Of a stretch of 64,000 bases of DNA, positions 48,690 through 60,972 are shown in pieces. The DNA comes from Ochotona curzoniae (taxonomy: Eukaryota; Chordata; Mammalia; Lagomorpha; Ochotonidae): positions 80,096,894-80,160,893 of the forward strand of contig NW_024467119.1 of assembly GCF_017591425.1 (NCBI RefSeq), written 5' to 3'. Below the pieces are notes generated by a model, which saw only the letters and a program-made list of their open reading frames with translations, ran no database searches and was not told the origin of the DNA. Each line of letters begins with the position of its first letter. The first letter of the stretch is position 1. The translations under genes were made by a program, and so were the position numbers.

Positions 48690-48985
48690 TTTTACTTATT
48701 TATCTTTTCATTTAATGTGAATGGCAGAGAATCTCCCATCCACTGATTTACCCCCTAACATCCCACCACAGTCAAGACTGTGCCAAGCTAGAACCAGGAG
48801 TCCAGAACTCTCTGTGGGTCTCCCATGTGGGTGACAGGAAGCCCAGCATCGGAAGCTGCCATCTGCTGCCATCTAAGGTGCATATTAGTAGGCAGCTGTA
48901 TTGGAAGTAGAGGAGCTGTGACTGGCAGTCAGACCCCCCAATATGGGTGGCATGTAGACATCCCAAGTGGTGCCCTAGTGCTTTG
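48690..48985 (-). repeat. Old CSINE, reverse orientation
   Basis: From tttacttatttatcttttca, through tgtgggtctcccatgtgggt, to about tagtgctttgtcaac. It lies immediately 5' of the most upstream RNF175 exon found. Confidence 0.7.
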
Positions 48986-48989
48986 TCAA

Positions 48990-50760
48990 CCCCCCCATTC
49001 CAGCATCTCCACTACTACAGATTCAGAGGTCCTTCACCATCAAAGTCTGCACCATCTGACTTGTACGGCCTGCAACTGGACACCATCCAAATGGACAGGT
49101 ACAGTTGTGGAGAGAACTGGCATGTTAAGCTGAAAATTCAAAGGAGTAAAAATCCAAATTGTATCTTTGCCCCCTCCTTTTATCTGACCAAGATGAAAGG
49201 CATTTGGAATGTTGACAGCTTTGGACAAGTGCACCTCACTGACTCGTAAGATGGAGGGTATTGTGCTGATAGCTAGAATAGGAAAGCCTCCAGAAACCCA
49301 GCTGCACTACACAGAGCTCAGGGCCGTTGGGACTTCCATGTCCCTGTGTGAAGGAGGCACAGTGGGGTAAAGGAGGAAGTGGCGGGCAGGTCTCAGAGAA
49401 GCTCCTGGGACCTGGTCTACTTGCTCTCCCCACGCACTCTGCAGGGTACACCCTCAACTCAGCCTGGAGCACCTTGCCCCTGACTTTGGGTGTTGGGGTC
49501 CGTGCAGTAGATGTGGGGGACATGAAGGGGTGAAGAGTGTTCCATTGCAGCCAGGGCCGCAAGGAATTTCCCGCTGTTTGGCAGGGCCCACCCGGCGGAT
49601 GTCTCTACAACCACCTGAATGCAGCTCCACCTTCTTTTGCATGGACACTGGACCACCCTGCGGAAGAATTCTAATCCATCCTGGCATTTGCTACTGTGAG
49701 GTTAACCTTTTGCTCAGCCTGAGCTTGGAGGTCAGTGTCTTGCAAATGGGGCCCTTTATCATTCCTACTGTCTTGGCTGTCCCCATTGAGCCTGTGCTAA
49801 TCAAGGGATCTAGATTTAGGCTTTCATTCTTTCCTCATTCTTTAGATTCCCCTTTTCTTTGTGATACAAGATTGAGTTGTAGGATAAGAATCGTAGCAGG
49901 AACTTCTAGGTACTGGCAGCAGGAACTTCTAAGTAACACTATGGCAGAGTTATCTTTAGAAACACCCACTTGACTGTGACGTAAAAAGTCTGAGCCAGAG
50001 TTTGACTGATTTTGTATAAATAAAGCGGACAGCTTTCCCGCATTGTCCATTATGATCATGAAATCCTAGTGGTCCATCTTTTTCTTTCCTCTTTACACCT
50101 CATCCACGCACCCTTCGCGAGTTCCGAACTCAGCTGGAGCTGGACTCCGGCATTTGGGTCTGCAATGCACCATCTTTCTCTGCTTTAGTCACTAAGTCCT
50201 GTTCTAGGCATCCCATGGTAGGGACTGTGGATCATATTATTTCCTGTTCCTCTGCATAACCCCTCTGGGTTTCTACGTAGCCCTGACCCAAGTCCAGGTA
50301 GCTGTCAGAGGGTCCTTTAACCTGGCTGGCCCTGATCTTACAGGTCACAGAGCATGACAGATGAAACTATGTGTTGTAAGGGGTCACTGACTGGATGTGG
50401 TTCCTGGAGTGAAGCACCTGCTACTCCTCAGAGCCAGCCTGAGACAGCTGTTCACCTTTCTTGGGGAGGTTTGCACAGTTAGTGGAGCCCCTTGGTCTTC
50501 CTGATCACACTCAAACTAACCACCTATCACCTCCAGGAATGGATAGAAGGGGGATGGCAAACTGGTTTTGTCTAAAGTGAGCATGTTGCTTTATTTTTGG
50601 TGGCCTTCAATGTGCCCTGTTCAGGATGTGGAGCCTGGATCTTGGCTTCCTGGTAAAGTGCCTCATGATCAATTCATTACACCTGCTAGTTGTACCATAT
50701 TTTATCATCCTGAGCACATGAAAAAAAAAATCCCCATCAGTTATTTAATTTTTAAAGAAT
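48990..50760. other. Probable RNF175 upstream intron, nothing recognised
   Basis: I looked on the - strand for the exon preceding LVTLFQMW (an HAEMVLILIATL-like membrane segment) and did not see it. The open frames at 49236-49687 and 49530-49973 have no family resemblance. Confidence 0.35.
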
Positions 50761-50761
50761 A

Positions 50762-50824
50762 ATTTAAAGATTTATTTATTTTTATTTGGTTTGGATGGCA
50801 GGTTTACAAAGAAAGGACACACAG

Positions 50825-50857
<33 letters not shown>

Positions 50858-51101
50858 CACACACACACATGCACACACACAGGTCTTCCATCTGCTGATT
50901 CACTCCCCAAATGGTTGCAATGGCCAGAGCTGAGCTGATCTAAAGCCAGGAGCTTCTTGCAGGTCTCCCATGCAGGTGCAGGGTCCCAAGGCCTTGGGCT
51001 GTCCTCAACTGCTTTTCCAGGCCGCAAGCAGGGAGCTGGATGGGAAGTGGAGCAGTCAGGAGCCAATGAGGCCCAGTCTACTACATCATGGCGCCAGCCC
51101 C
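50762..51101 (-). repeat. CSINE, reverse orientation, with internal (CA)n
   Basis: From taaagatttatttattttta, through an expanded CA tract, to catcatggcgccagcccc. The CA run has replaced the usual cagagagg block. Confidence 0.85.
50817..50881 (+). repeat. (CA)n microsatellite inside a SINE
   Basis: About 65 bases of cacaca with a single aaac and a tgc interruption. Confidence 0.95.
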
Positions 51102-51561
51102 TTTCTTCCACTTCTTAATGTGCATGGTGAGAAGGCAAGACTCAGTAGGAAGAGCGCAGGGTCACATATTTGGCTTCTGTAATAAGGTCTTTGTTGATAA
51201 CAACACAAGTCTGAAATCCCAAGTATTTGTCAGATGGGAAAGCATTTCCCAGATCCCCCATTCTGTCTTGATTGCTCCATTGCCATGAATTCTTTTTGGA
51301 ATTGCTGGTAATCCTTTTTTTCAGTGAGCAGGTGTTTGAAGCACAAATGTTTGAATGGAAGCATTTGGAGCCAGACTGACAGAGATATCTGGAGAGTGCA
51401 GGAACTAAATATCCTAGAACGTACTTTCAATAGTTTAGGGAATACTTTCAGAGAAAAGTAAATATTCTTTACTCTTGCCTGAATAAGAGAATTGCTTTAA
51501 TTTTCCATCCTATTTTGTGAGTGTAGTCAATGTAACTAGTCTGACCTCTAGTTATGAAACT

Positions 51562-51845
51562 GAGGGGCTGCTGCTGTGGTGGTGGAGTGGGTGAAGCTGC
51601 CCCATGCGGTCATGTCATCACATATTCGAGTGCAGGTTTGAGTCCCGACTGCTTTGCTGCTAATCCAGCTACCAGCTAAAGACCTCAACAGGCCTACAGA
51701 ATATGGATCAAGTGTGTGGCCCCCTATCAACCGTGTGGGAGATCAAGATGGAATTCCTTGATCTGGCTTTGGCCTGGCACAGACCTGGCTGTTGCATCAA
51801 TTTGGAGAAAGAACCAGCTGAGGGAAGACCTCCATCCTTCTCAAT
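51562..51845 (+). repeat. Old CSINE, forward orientation
   Basis: Head gaggggctgctgctgtggtg, body ttgagtcccgactgctttgc, 3' end gggaagacctccatccttct. Confidence 0.65.
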
Positions 51846-51849
51846 TCAT

Positions 51850-53270
51850 GTTAAAAATAGAGATGAATGAGATATACACAAACAGGAAAAACAGGATTAC
51901 CTTCAAGAAGCGGAAAAGTTTGCTTGAGAACCTGAAACCACATGCTAGGTACCCAAGTTTGGTTTGGCACTAAACTCTCACCCACTGTTGTTGAAAATAA
52001 AAAGTGTGCAGTCCCTTCAAAAAAATCATCTCCTCAGTATTTTGTTTCCTGCTGCTGAACATGGAGATAGTTATCTGTCCTAAATTAGCCAGTTGTTGAC
52101 TTTCAAAGTTCGTTACGTCTGAAACTGAAGGAGGAAGTGGGCATAGGCTCCATCTTTTCCAGTCGGATCATCTGTCATTGGCAGTTTGCCTCTATTTGAA
52201 GAGTTTGATTCACTTTTGCCTTTCTCCTGTAAAAACACTCAAGGCTTTTTTTTTTTTAACAAAAGGTTCAGTTCATTTCAACTTAGTGAAAGTACTGTGC
52301 CTTTCTGTTTTAAACTTTAGATCATAAGGCAAAATTTACAAGCCTAACCCATTTCCTCACATTCACAGAGTACCACTCTACAATAGTTTGGTGTTACATT
52401 TGGACTATATTTTTCTAAAACCAGTTTCTCCCTGTGGACCCATAACTATGTACCATTTCTAGAAGACTCAAAGCTTCTCTAACTTGATGCCTGGATATAA
52501 TTAGCAATAAAGAGCAATGTTCAATGTATAGACTTTTAAAAATAAGCCTTTGGAGATCAGAAACAAAAAGAAAACAAAGCATAATTATAACATATTATGT
52601 ATGCAAATATTTAATTTTCTTAACTTATCTTTAAGGTGTATACCCAGTCCCATATTTTCTCAACATGTAAAGGGGGAAGGCCAGACATTTGTATTAGAAA
52701 TTCAATAATTGTATAAGGAATCGTTTTGCAACCAGGACCACCTTTCACAGCAATTCGAAAGATTCTTTATCAATTTCCAGAGCAGTTAAAATTTTTCATT
52801 TTTAATAGTAACTGCCACATATGAAATGTAGGAATGTTGTGCCTCATAAATAAACACATGAAATATGCGCGTCTCATACATGCAAAGGAGGAAACCTGGC
52901 AGCTGGGACCCATTAACGATGCCAGAGGGGTCGCCATCTGGGCATACGAGTATGGAACACATCTGCATTGCTGGCGCGGGGCGGCCCCTGCATCTGGATC
53001 ATATCACTCGCCTTCTCCCCACCTACCCATCAGAGCAGGAGGAATTTCCTGACAAATCGGATGCGGCCCAGAGGTACCATGTTTTTTTTTTTTTTTCTTG
53101 TTGCCATGCACGTAATGAACCTGAGAAGAATTGCAGATTGAGTCAAAACAAAGGTATCTTTCATTTGTCTAATTGGGCAGAATGATGAATGAGCCATGCA
53201 ATATTATGAAAGGAAAGAAAAAGTGATGTGATGCTCACTTCCTTTGCACTACAAATCCTGAACTATTTAC
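51850..53270. other. Non-coding DNA, nothing recognised
   Basis: A/T-rich unique-looking sequence with T runs at 52246 and 53082. A short CpG-containing patch at about 52910-53060 carries a 106-codon + frame without recognisable features. Confidence 0.35.
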
Positions 53271-53271
53271 A

Positions 53272-53419
53272 ACCGTGTGTGTGCGTGTGTGTGAGTGTGT
53301 GAGTGTGCGTGTGTGAGTGCATGAGTGTGCGTGTGAGCGTGTGTGTGTGCGTGTGTGTGAGTGCAAGTATGTGTGTGTGCGTGTGTGAGTGTGTGTGTGT
53401 GTACGTGAGTGCGTATGTG

Positions 53420-53459
<40 letters not shown>

Positions 53460-53462
53460 TGC
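53272..53462 (+). repeat. (TG)n compound microsatellite
   Basis: About 190 bases of gtgtgt with regular gc, ga and ca interruptions (gtgagtgtg, gtgcgtgtg). Alternating purine-pyrimidine, so Z-DNA-prone. The - strand frames through it give His-Thr repeats and are not genes. Confidence 0.95.
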
Positions 53463-54342
53463 AGAAAGGTGAGTGATACTCAAAGGTAAACAGAACATTT
53501 CCGTGGAAGTAAAAGCCTCCAAGAATATTGTTGCTTTCAGTACAAAGGCAAGGAAGGAAAGTGTGGACATAATCAAACAAGAGAAAGGTATGGGAGCTTG
53601 GCTCATGAAAAGTCCTTAGAGATTCAGTCTGTTTGAATTTCTATCTCCACATCAACCCAAACGGTTGCTTTTGTCACTTGAACTGGGAAAGGAGATTTGA
53701 TAGTGGTCTACCCGCGTGCAAGCATGTAGGTGCTTGTAGCTGAGTATTTGCGTCTTGCCTCATTCTCAAAAGATTTGGACTTTAACAGAGTTCTACTGGC
53801 ACAGCACTATTTTCTTGTGTTTCACGGCGATTAATAGGCAGGAAGTTCGATTTAAAGAGAGCTCTGTGTTTCAATCTGTGGTGAATTATTTGCCTGCGTA
53901 TTGAGGCAAGCTAATAGTGTGTCTGAAACCCGAGCTCCGTGGGTGTCGTTGCCAGGTCTTCTATGGAGCAGTGGAAGGATTCTTTCCTGGCACTCTCCTT
54001 ACTTCCTGAAGACAGAAAAGCTAGGCTCTCTTCGAAGAAGGTGGAAAGGGTGGCATTTGATGACATTTTATTTTTAATTAAATGCTCTTTATGGAATCGG
54101 AAATAATTTGACCTTGAGGTCCTACCTAAGTCTATACAACATCAAGACTATCATGTCAAAAGACAAAAATCCCCATATCCAGGTTCTCTGTCTACACTGT
54201 GCCAAAAATGTAACTATTTGAAAACATCCAGATACTAAGATTCCAAACAAAATAAGAGTATTCTACCTTTATCTACCTTCTACGCGCACTTTTTGGCATC
54301 ACGACAGAGCAGTTCATGTTACGTTTTTAAAATAAGCACATC

Positions 54343-54670
54343 GGGCCCGGCGTGGTGGCACAAGTGGTTAAAGGTCCTCGCCTTGCACGCCAGGGATCCC
54401 ATATGGGCGCCGGTTCTAATCCTGGCAGCCCTGCTTCCCTTCCAGCTCCCTGCCTGTGGCCTGGGAAAGCAGTCGAGGACGGCCCAAGGCTTTGGGACCC
54501 TGCACCCACGCGGAAGAGGCTCCTGGCTTCGGATCGGCATAGTATCGGCTCGTTGTGCTCACTTGGGGAGTGAATCATCGGACGGAAGATCTTCCTCTCT
54601 GTCTCTCCTCTCTGTATATCCGCCTTTCCAATGAAAAAATAATAAAAATAAATCTTTAAAAAAAATAAAT
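54343..54670 (+). mobile_element. Young CSINE with target-site duplication
   Basis: gggcccggcgtggtggcaca head. An exact 14-base TSD, aaaataagcacatc, lies at 54329-54342 and 54671-54684. Relative to its sisters it lacks about nine bases (the gtgggagacc region after cacccacgcgg). Confidence 0.95.
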
Positions 54671-54808
54671 AAAATAAGCACATCATTTTCTTTGCTTCAA
54701 GTATTTCTAGTATTAGTGCTCTAGTGTACATAGCTCAGGGCACCCACAGGACCTAACCTATTGAGCAAAAATATCACTTCAGAAGATGGACATATTTATT
54801 AAAAGTTA

Positions 54809-55087
54809 GGGCTGACATTGTGGCACAGTGGGCGAAGCTGCTACTTGGGACACTTGAGTCCCTTAGGAGTGCTGGTTCAAATCCTGCCTACTCCATTTGC
54901 AATCCAGCTCCCTGATTATGTACCTAGAATGGCAGCAGACAATGGCATGGGGCCTCTGCCACCCACCTAGACTACCCGGATGGAATTCCAGGCTCTTGGT
55001 TTCTGCCCGGCCCAGCCTTGGACATTGCGTTAAATTTGGGGAGTAAACTTATAGATGTAAGAACTTACTGTCTCTCCTTGTTATTTT
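54809..55087 (+). repeat. Old CSINE, forward, host of a nested SINE
   Basis: Head gggctgacattgtggcacag, body gcagacaatggcatggggcc, ending ttactgtctctccttgttat where a younger reverse SINE interrupts it. Confidence 0.8.
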
Positions 55088-55415
55088 TTTTAAAAGATTT
55101 ATTTTTATTATTTTGTTATTGGAAAGGCGGATGTACAGAGAGGAGAGACAGAGAGGAAGATCTTCCATCCGATGATTCACTCCCCAAGTGAGCGCAACGG
55201 GTCGATACTACGCCGATCCGAAGCCAGGAGCCTCTTCCAGGTCTCCCACGCGGGTGCAGGGTCCCAAAGCTTTGGGCTGTCCTCGACTGCTTTCCCAGGC
55301 CACAGGCAGGGAGCTGGAAGGGAAGCGGGGCTGCCGGGATTAGAATCGGCGCCCATATGGGATCCCGGGCGTGCAAGGTGAGGACCTTTAACCACTTGCG
55401 CCACCACGCCGGGCC
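55088..55415 (-). mobile_element. Young CSINE nested in an older SINE
   Basis: From a T run and aaaagatttatttttattat to caccacgccgggccc. A TSD of ctctccttgttatttt lies at 55072-55087 and 55416-55431. It inserted into the tail of the older forward copy. Confidence 0.95.
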
Positions 55416-55431
55416 CTCTCCTTGTTATTTT

Positions 55432-55742
55432 GTGTAATAAATTACAAAGCCAGATATACAGAGAGGATGAGAGAGAGGAAGATCTTCCGTCTGATGATTT
55501 ACTCCCCAAGTGAGCACAACGCCCGATGCTATGTCGATCCGAAGCCAGGATCCGGGAACTTCTTCCAGGTTTCCCACACGGGTGCAGGGTCCCAAGGCAT
55601 TGGGCTGTCCTCGACTGCGTTCCCAAGGCACAAGCAGGGAGCTGGAAGGGAAGTGGAGCTGCTGGGATTAGAACCATGCCCATATGGGATCCCATTGTGT
55701 TCAAGGTGACAACTTTAGCCACTAGGCCACTGTGCTGGGCCC
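55432..55742 (-). mobile_element. CSINE, reverse orientation, intermediate subfamily
   Basis: From tgtgtaataaattacaaagc to ccactgtgctgggcccc. It carries gatgctatgtcgatccgaag, as in the 16.6 kb copy. With its two neighbours it forms a cluster of three SINEs in 940 bases. Confidence 0.9.
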
Positions 55743-56839
55743 CATATCTTTAAAAAATAATGTACATATGCGATTTTGAGATTTTAAAATGTATTCATTT
55801 CCTCCTCAGCATGTAGCCCAGTTCATACATAGAATGAAGTGAAAATAATATTTTGTGTATAATACCTTCAGAGTTGTAATATGCACAAACAATAGTATCT
55901 TCAGTGTACAAAATGATTCACACATTGTGTGTGCACCTGCTACATTTGTGGTGACTTCCTGCACTTGCTTATTCGTAAACTACCACAACTTTCAGTAACT
56001 TGGCGCCTCCTACCTGTCATCTGTTTATTTAGTCTTTCCATTTCATCACACATTTACAGTGGTGGTATCAGCATGGCCACACCAGAATTCCTTGGGACAC
56101 AATGTAAACAGTTACAGGACAGGGCCTGTGTGCTGCCTGCTGTGTGCAGCTGCCTTCACCTTACAGACTCAGATCCGTGACTCTGGCCGGCAGCTTTCCC
56201 TCTGATCCCCTCCAGTAGGGTCGGTTCATTTACTGTAACACACTTAGATTCCCTGCAAGTCTGCCCCTCTTCTGGAGATGTTCCAATCTTTCCTGCGACT
56301 TGTTAAAGTTTGCATACTTTAAGGTCCACTTTTCACAGTGTGAATTTCTGAGATTGGACAAATGCATGATGCCTTGCTGCACAATGCTGGGATCACACAG
56401 GTTCATTTTCCTGCCTGAAACGGTTCCTTGTTTCACCTGTTGACTCCACTCCTCCCCAGCGGCGATCTCGGGTCATTCTGTAGCTCTTTGTTTTCTTTCA
56501 GAAGGTCACAGAACTGGAGTCATGTGTGTGTAACAAATAGCTTTTATTAATAGGTGTGGCCTTCTCATGCTGAAGGTTGTCCCTCAGCTCTGCCATGGCT
56601 TGGTGGCTTATTCCTTCTCTTATGGAATAACAGCCCCTTGCTTGGCTGTGCTACAGGTGTTCGTTTCATCAGCTTTAAAGGGCAGCTTTATGGGTGATGG
56701 TGAATAAATATCTGCACGCAGGTTTTGTGCAAAAACTGGCTTTCCATTTCAAATGGCTAAATACCTAGTGAAGTGATTGCCGGAGTGAGACTACGGCCGG
56801 CTCGGCAGGAGACTGCTGCCACACTGTCTCTGGGAGTGG

Positions 56840-57082
56840 CTGTTTTGGGCTAGGCCATCATTTAAGATGCTTGTGTCTCACGGGGCTATTCCTGACCCGT
56901 GGATTCCTGGAGAGCAGTGGTGATGGCTCAGGGAACTGGGCTCCTGTCACCACACGGCAGACCTGTCTGCGACACAACCGTGGCCACTGCGAGCCTTGGA
57001 AGGGTGATCCAGCAGGGCGGTGTCAGTGCTTTCTGCCTCCCTACTCTCCCCCTCTCCCCTTCTCAAATAAACACTCACATCA
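56840..57082 (+). repeat. Very old CSINE fragment, forward
   Basis: gagcagtggtgatggctcag, accacacggcagacctgtct and cttctcaaataaacactcac keep the expected order. Strongly decayed. Confidence 0.5.
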
Positions 57083-57106
57083 CAGGATTTTTTAAAAGTA
57101 GCTTTC

Positions 57107-57428
57107 TGGGCCGGCGCAGTGGCACAAGTGGTTAAGGTCCTCGCCTTGCACGCCCGGGATTCCATATGGGCGCCGGTTCTAATCCCAGCAGCCCCACTTC
57201 CCATCCAGCTCCCAGCCTGTGGCCCGGGAAAGCAGTCGAGGACAGCCCAAAGCTTTGGGACCCTGCACCCGCGTGGGAGACCCGGAAGAGGCTCTTGGCT
57301 TCGGATCGGCATAGTATCGGCCCGTTGCGCTCACTTGGGGAGTGAATCATCGGACGGAAGATCTTCCTCTCTGTCTCTCCTCTCTGTATATCCGCTTTTC
57401 CAATAAAAAAAATAATAAAAATAAATCT
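57107..57428 (+). mobile_element. Young CSINE with target-site duplication
   Basis: tgggccggcgcagtggcaca head and gatcggcatagtatcggccc body. A TSD of ttaaaagtagctttc lies at 57092-57106 and 57429-57443. Inserted in the L1M. Confidence 0.95.
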
Positions 57429-57703
57429 TTAAAAGTAGCTTTCCAATTTTGCATTCTTTACAATGATGCTAGCTGCACATTCTCATTAACATTTGGTGTT
57501 CCCAGAGTCTTAGAAGTTAGTCATCAGAACAGGTACATATCGGAATTTCATTATTGTTTTCAGGTTGTAATTTCTTCATGACATATGATGATGATAAACT
57601 TCCATGCTTAATTCTCAACTGTATGACCTCCTTCGTGAGAGGCCTTTTCTTAATTTTTGGCAATTAATTTGGCAATTCAAAACTTTTGGCAAATTTATTG
57701 TCT

Positions 57704-58037
57704 TTTTTTTTTAAAAGATTTATTTATTTTTATGGGAAAGGCGGATATACAGAGAGGAGGAGAGGCACAGAGGAAGATCTTCATCTGATGGTTCACTCCC
57801 CAAGCGGCCACAAAAGCTGGAGCTGAGGCCAGTCCGAAGCCAGGATCCAGGAACTTCTTCCAGGTATGCCATGTGGATGCAGGGTCCCAAAGCTTTGGGC
57901 CATCCTCGATTGCTTTCCCAGGCCACAACCAGGGAGCTGGATGGGAAGTGGGACCGCCAGAATGAGAACTGGCACCCATATGGGATACTGGCATGTTCAA
58001 GGCGAGGACTTTAACTGCTACGCTATCGTGCCGGGCC
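57704..58037 (-). mobile_element. CSINE, reverse orientation
   Basis: From a T run and aaaagatttatttattttta to tatcgtgccgggccc, flanked by caaatttatt on both sides (a short TSD). Confidence 0.9.
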
Positions 58038-58350
58038 CAAATTTATTTTGTGATTGAGTTGTAATTATAGTTTTGATAGGAGTTCTTTATTAAAGGTGTT
58101 TGCTGTGCAAAAATTTTCTCTAAGCCAGTGGTTTGCTTTTTTCTTTTTCTTTGTTTGTTTTTTAATATTTTGACAATCATTACATAGTTAATTAGGGTAA
58201 AAAGGGTCAAGGGCTACAGGAAAGTGGGTAAGACTATTATTTTTTCCATATTGTTTCCTTCATGTTTAAAGGGGGGTATTAATGGAGAAGGCCCATCCAA
58301 TTTCCCAACCTCCCCAGGATTGTTTTCAATCTCTTAAAAATATTTTTCAC

Positions 58351-58652
58351 AGGGCCCAGGTGTGGCCATCTTGTGGCTAAAGTCCTCACTGTACACACAC
58401 CGGGATCCCATATGGGCCCCGGTTCATGTCCCTCCCGCTCCACCTCCATCCAGCTCCTTGCTTGGGGCCTGGGAAAGCAGTCTAGGATGGTCCAAAGTTT
58501 TGGGACCCTGCACTTGCGTGGGAGACCCGGAAGCCTCGGATCGGAGCTCAGCTCTGGCCGTTGAAGCCACTTGGTGAATGAACCAGTGGATGGAAGGTCT
58601 TTATTTCCCCTTCTTTCTGTAAATCTGACTTTCCAATAAAAATAAACAATAA
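58351..58652 (+). repeat. CSINE, forward orientation
   Basis: Head agggcccaggtgtggccatc, tail ctttccaataaaaataaaca. Part of the gctcctggc region is deleted. Confidence 0.88.
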
Positions 58653-58685
58653 ATATATCATATACAGTTTTAAATTTCAATAAAA

Positions 58686-58985
58686 TTGGACCCAGCATGG
58701 TAGCCTACTTGCCTAAGTCCTCACCTTGCTTGTGCCGGGATCTTGTACGGTCGCTGGTTCTAATCTTGGTGGCCCTGCTTCCCATCCAGTTCCCTGCTTG
58801 AGGCCTGGCAGGGCAGTTGAGGACGGCCTAGAGCCTTGGGACCCTGCATCCTCGTGGAAGACCTGGAAGATGCTCCAGACTCCCTGGCTTCGGATCAGCT
58901 CAGCTCCAGCTGTTGCAGCCCCTTTGGGGAGTGAATCAGTGGATGGAGGACCTTCCTCTCTTTCTCTCCTTTATAAATCTTAAAA
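58686..58985 (+). repeat. CSINE, forward orientation
   Basis: Head ttggacccagcatggtagcc, body ggatcagctcagctccagct, tail ctcctttataaatcttaaaa (short). Confidence 0.88.
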
Positions 58986-59229
58986 TCCAAATTACGATTG
59001 CTTTGTGTTGTGCATCACACTTTTGGTGTTATGTTTGGGAACCCATCGTCAAAATCAGCTTCATCTAGATTTTTTTTTTCTTGTGTCATCTTAAAGTCTT
59101 ACTGTTTTGCGTTTTCCATTTAGAGTTAAGATCCATTTTGAGATTTTGAACACATTTTTGTAAAGGATATAGATTGTGTGGGTACATTTATATATTTTTG
59201 CACATGGATGGCCAATCCTTCCACCATCA

Positions 59230-59513
59230 TTTTAAGATTTATTGTCACTAGCAAGGCACATTTTCAGAGAGGAGAAACAGATTTTTCCATCTGCTGGTTA
59301 GCTCCCCAAATGGTCACAACAACCAGAACTGAGCCTATCTGACGCCAGGAATTTCTCAGTGTCCCCCACATGGGTGCAGGGACCCAAGCACTTGGGCCAT
59401 CCTCTGCTCCTTTCCCAGGACATGAGCAGGGAAGTGGATGGAAGCAGAGAAGCTGGGTCATGAACTGAAGCGCATACAGGAAGGCTTAGCCTGATACACC
59501 ACGATGCCAGCCC
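59230..59513 (-). repeat. CSINE, reverse orientation
   Basis: From attttaagatttattgtcac to accacgatgccagccc. Confidence 0.8.
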
Positions 59514-59969
59514 ATTGTCATCTCTTGCCGAGTGTTCCTTCCCCACGGACGTGCACTTGTTCCTCTGACACCCATGATCTGACTTATATATGTGTGGGAT
59601 GTTTGTGGGCTGTTGTTCTGTAAGTCTGTTCTTCACTGACCTCATACTGCAGAATCATACATGATTACTATAACTTTACATTCATTTTCAATTTGGGTAG
59701 TGGCTCTCCTCCACCTCTATCCTCCTGGCCTTAATCTGGGTCTTTTGTGTTTCCAGTGCAATCTACAGCATACGTTTGTTGCTACAGACAAAATAGCTAG
59801 CTGAAATTTTGATGGAGATTGTATGGAATCTACAGATTCTATAGAAGCTGGGAAGAACTGGTGTGTTAACAATATTCATACCGAATCTTCCAACCCAGAA
59901 ATAAGAAACATGTTTTCATTTATTCACTTCTTGTCTTCTAAAAAATCTGAGAGGTAGACACACACACAC

Positions 59970-60137
59970 ACATGGGTGCAGGATTCCAAGGCTTTGGGCC
60001 GTCCTTGACTGCTTTCCCAGGCCACAGGCAGGGAGCTGGAAGGGAAGTGGTGCCGCTGGGACAGGAACTAGCACCCACATGGGATCCCAGCACGTACAAG
60101 GTGAGGACTTTACCCACTAGACTACCGCACTGGACCC
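59970..60137 (-). repeat. CSINE head half, reverse orientation
   Basis: Starts at catgggtgcaggattccaag, directly after a short (ac) run, and ends at taccgcactggaccc. The tail half is missing. Confidence 0.8.
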
Positions 60138-60641
60138 TTTTGCCTGCTTTGGATATGGGGGTAATATTGGCTTCAACAAATGAACTGGAAGTTTTCCCTC
60201 TGCTGCTGTTTTCTGGAAGAAACTATAGAGAATTGGTATCACTTCTTAAAATGTTCGGTAGAATTTGCTGGTGAAACCATCTGCTCTGGGGCCTTTTATT
60301 TTAGGAAGGTTATTAAGTATTGGTTCAACCTTTTAAAAACAGGTGTCGGCTATTGACATGATCTAATTCTCTGATTTTTGTGTGGCTTGTATCTTTCAAG
60401 AGGTTAGTCCATTTCTTCTGTGTTATCCAGATTTGGGGACATGGAATTGTTTAAAACATTCCTTAATATTGCATTTCTGTCCATGGAATCAGTAACGATG
60501 ATCCTTTAGTAACATTAACAATTTTTTTCTTTTAGTTTTATTCTGGATAATTAAAAATATGTACACTTTTCTAATTTTTGTTTCAACAAAGGCAACAAAT
60601 TTTACGTCTCTCATGTAGACAGGTTTAAGAATACAATGATC

Positions 60642-60972
60642 GGGCCCGGCGCAGTGGCGCAAGTGGTTAAAGGTCCTCACCTTGCACGCCCAGGATCCCA
60701 TATGGGCGCCGGTTCTAATCCCGGCAGCCCTGCTTCCCTTCCAGCTCCCTGCCCGTGGCCCGGGAAGGCAGTCGAGGACGGCCCAAAGCTTTGGGACCCT
60801 GCACCCGCGTGGGAGACCCGGAAGAGGCTCCTGGCTTCGGATGGCATAGTATCGGCCCGTTGCGCTCACTTGGGGAGTGAATCATCGGACGGAAGATCTT
60901 CCTCTCTGTCTCTCCTCTCTGTATATCTGCCTTTCCAATGAAAAATAATAAAAATAAATCTTTAAAAAAAAA
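60642..60972 (+). mobile_element. Young CSINE with target-site duplication
   Basis: gggcccggcgcagtggcgca head. An exact TSD, aagaatacaatgatc, lies at 60627-60641 and 60973-60987. It has a two-base deletion in the gatcggcat word. Confidence 0.95.

Noticed and set aside
53235..53606. His-Thr-rich frames on the - strand (123 and 105 codons)
   Set aside because: Translation of the (TG)n microsatellite.
55177..55722. 181-codon - frame and similar PACGPGKQSRTAQS-type frames elsewhere
   Set aside because: The same peptides recur wherever a young SINE occurs. They are SINE-derived, not genes.
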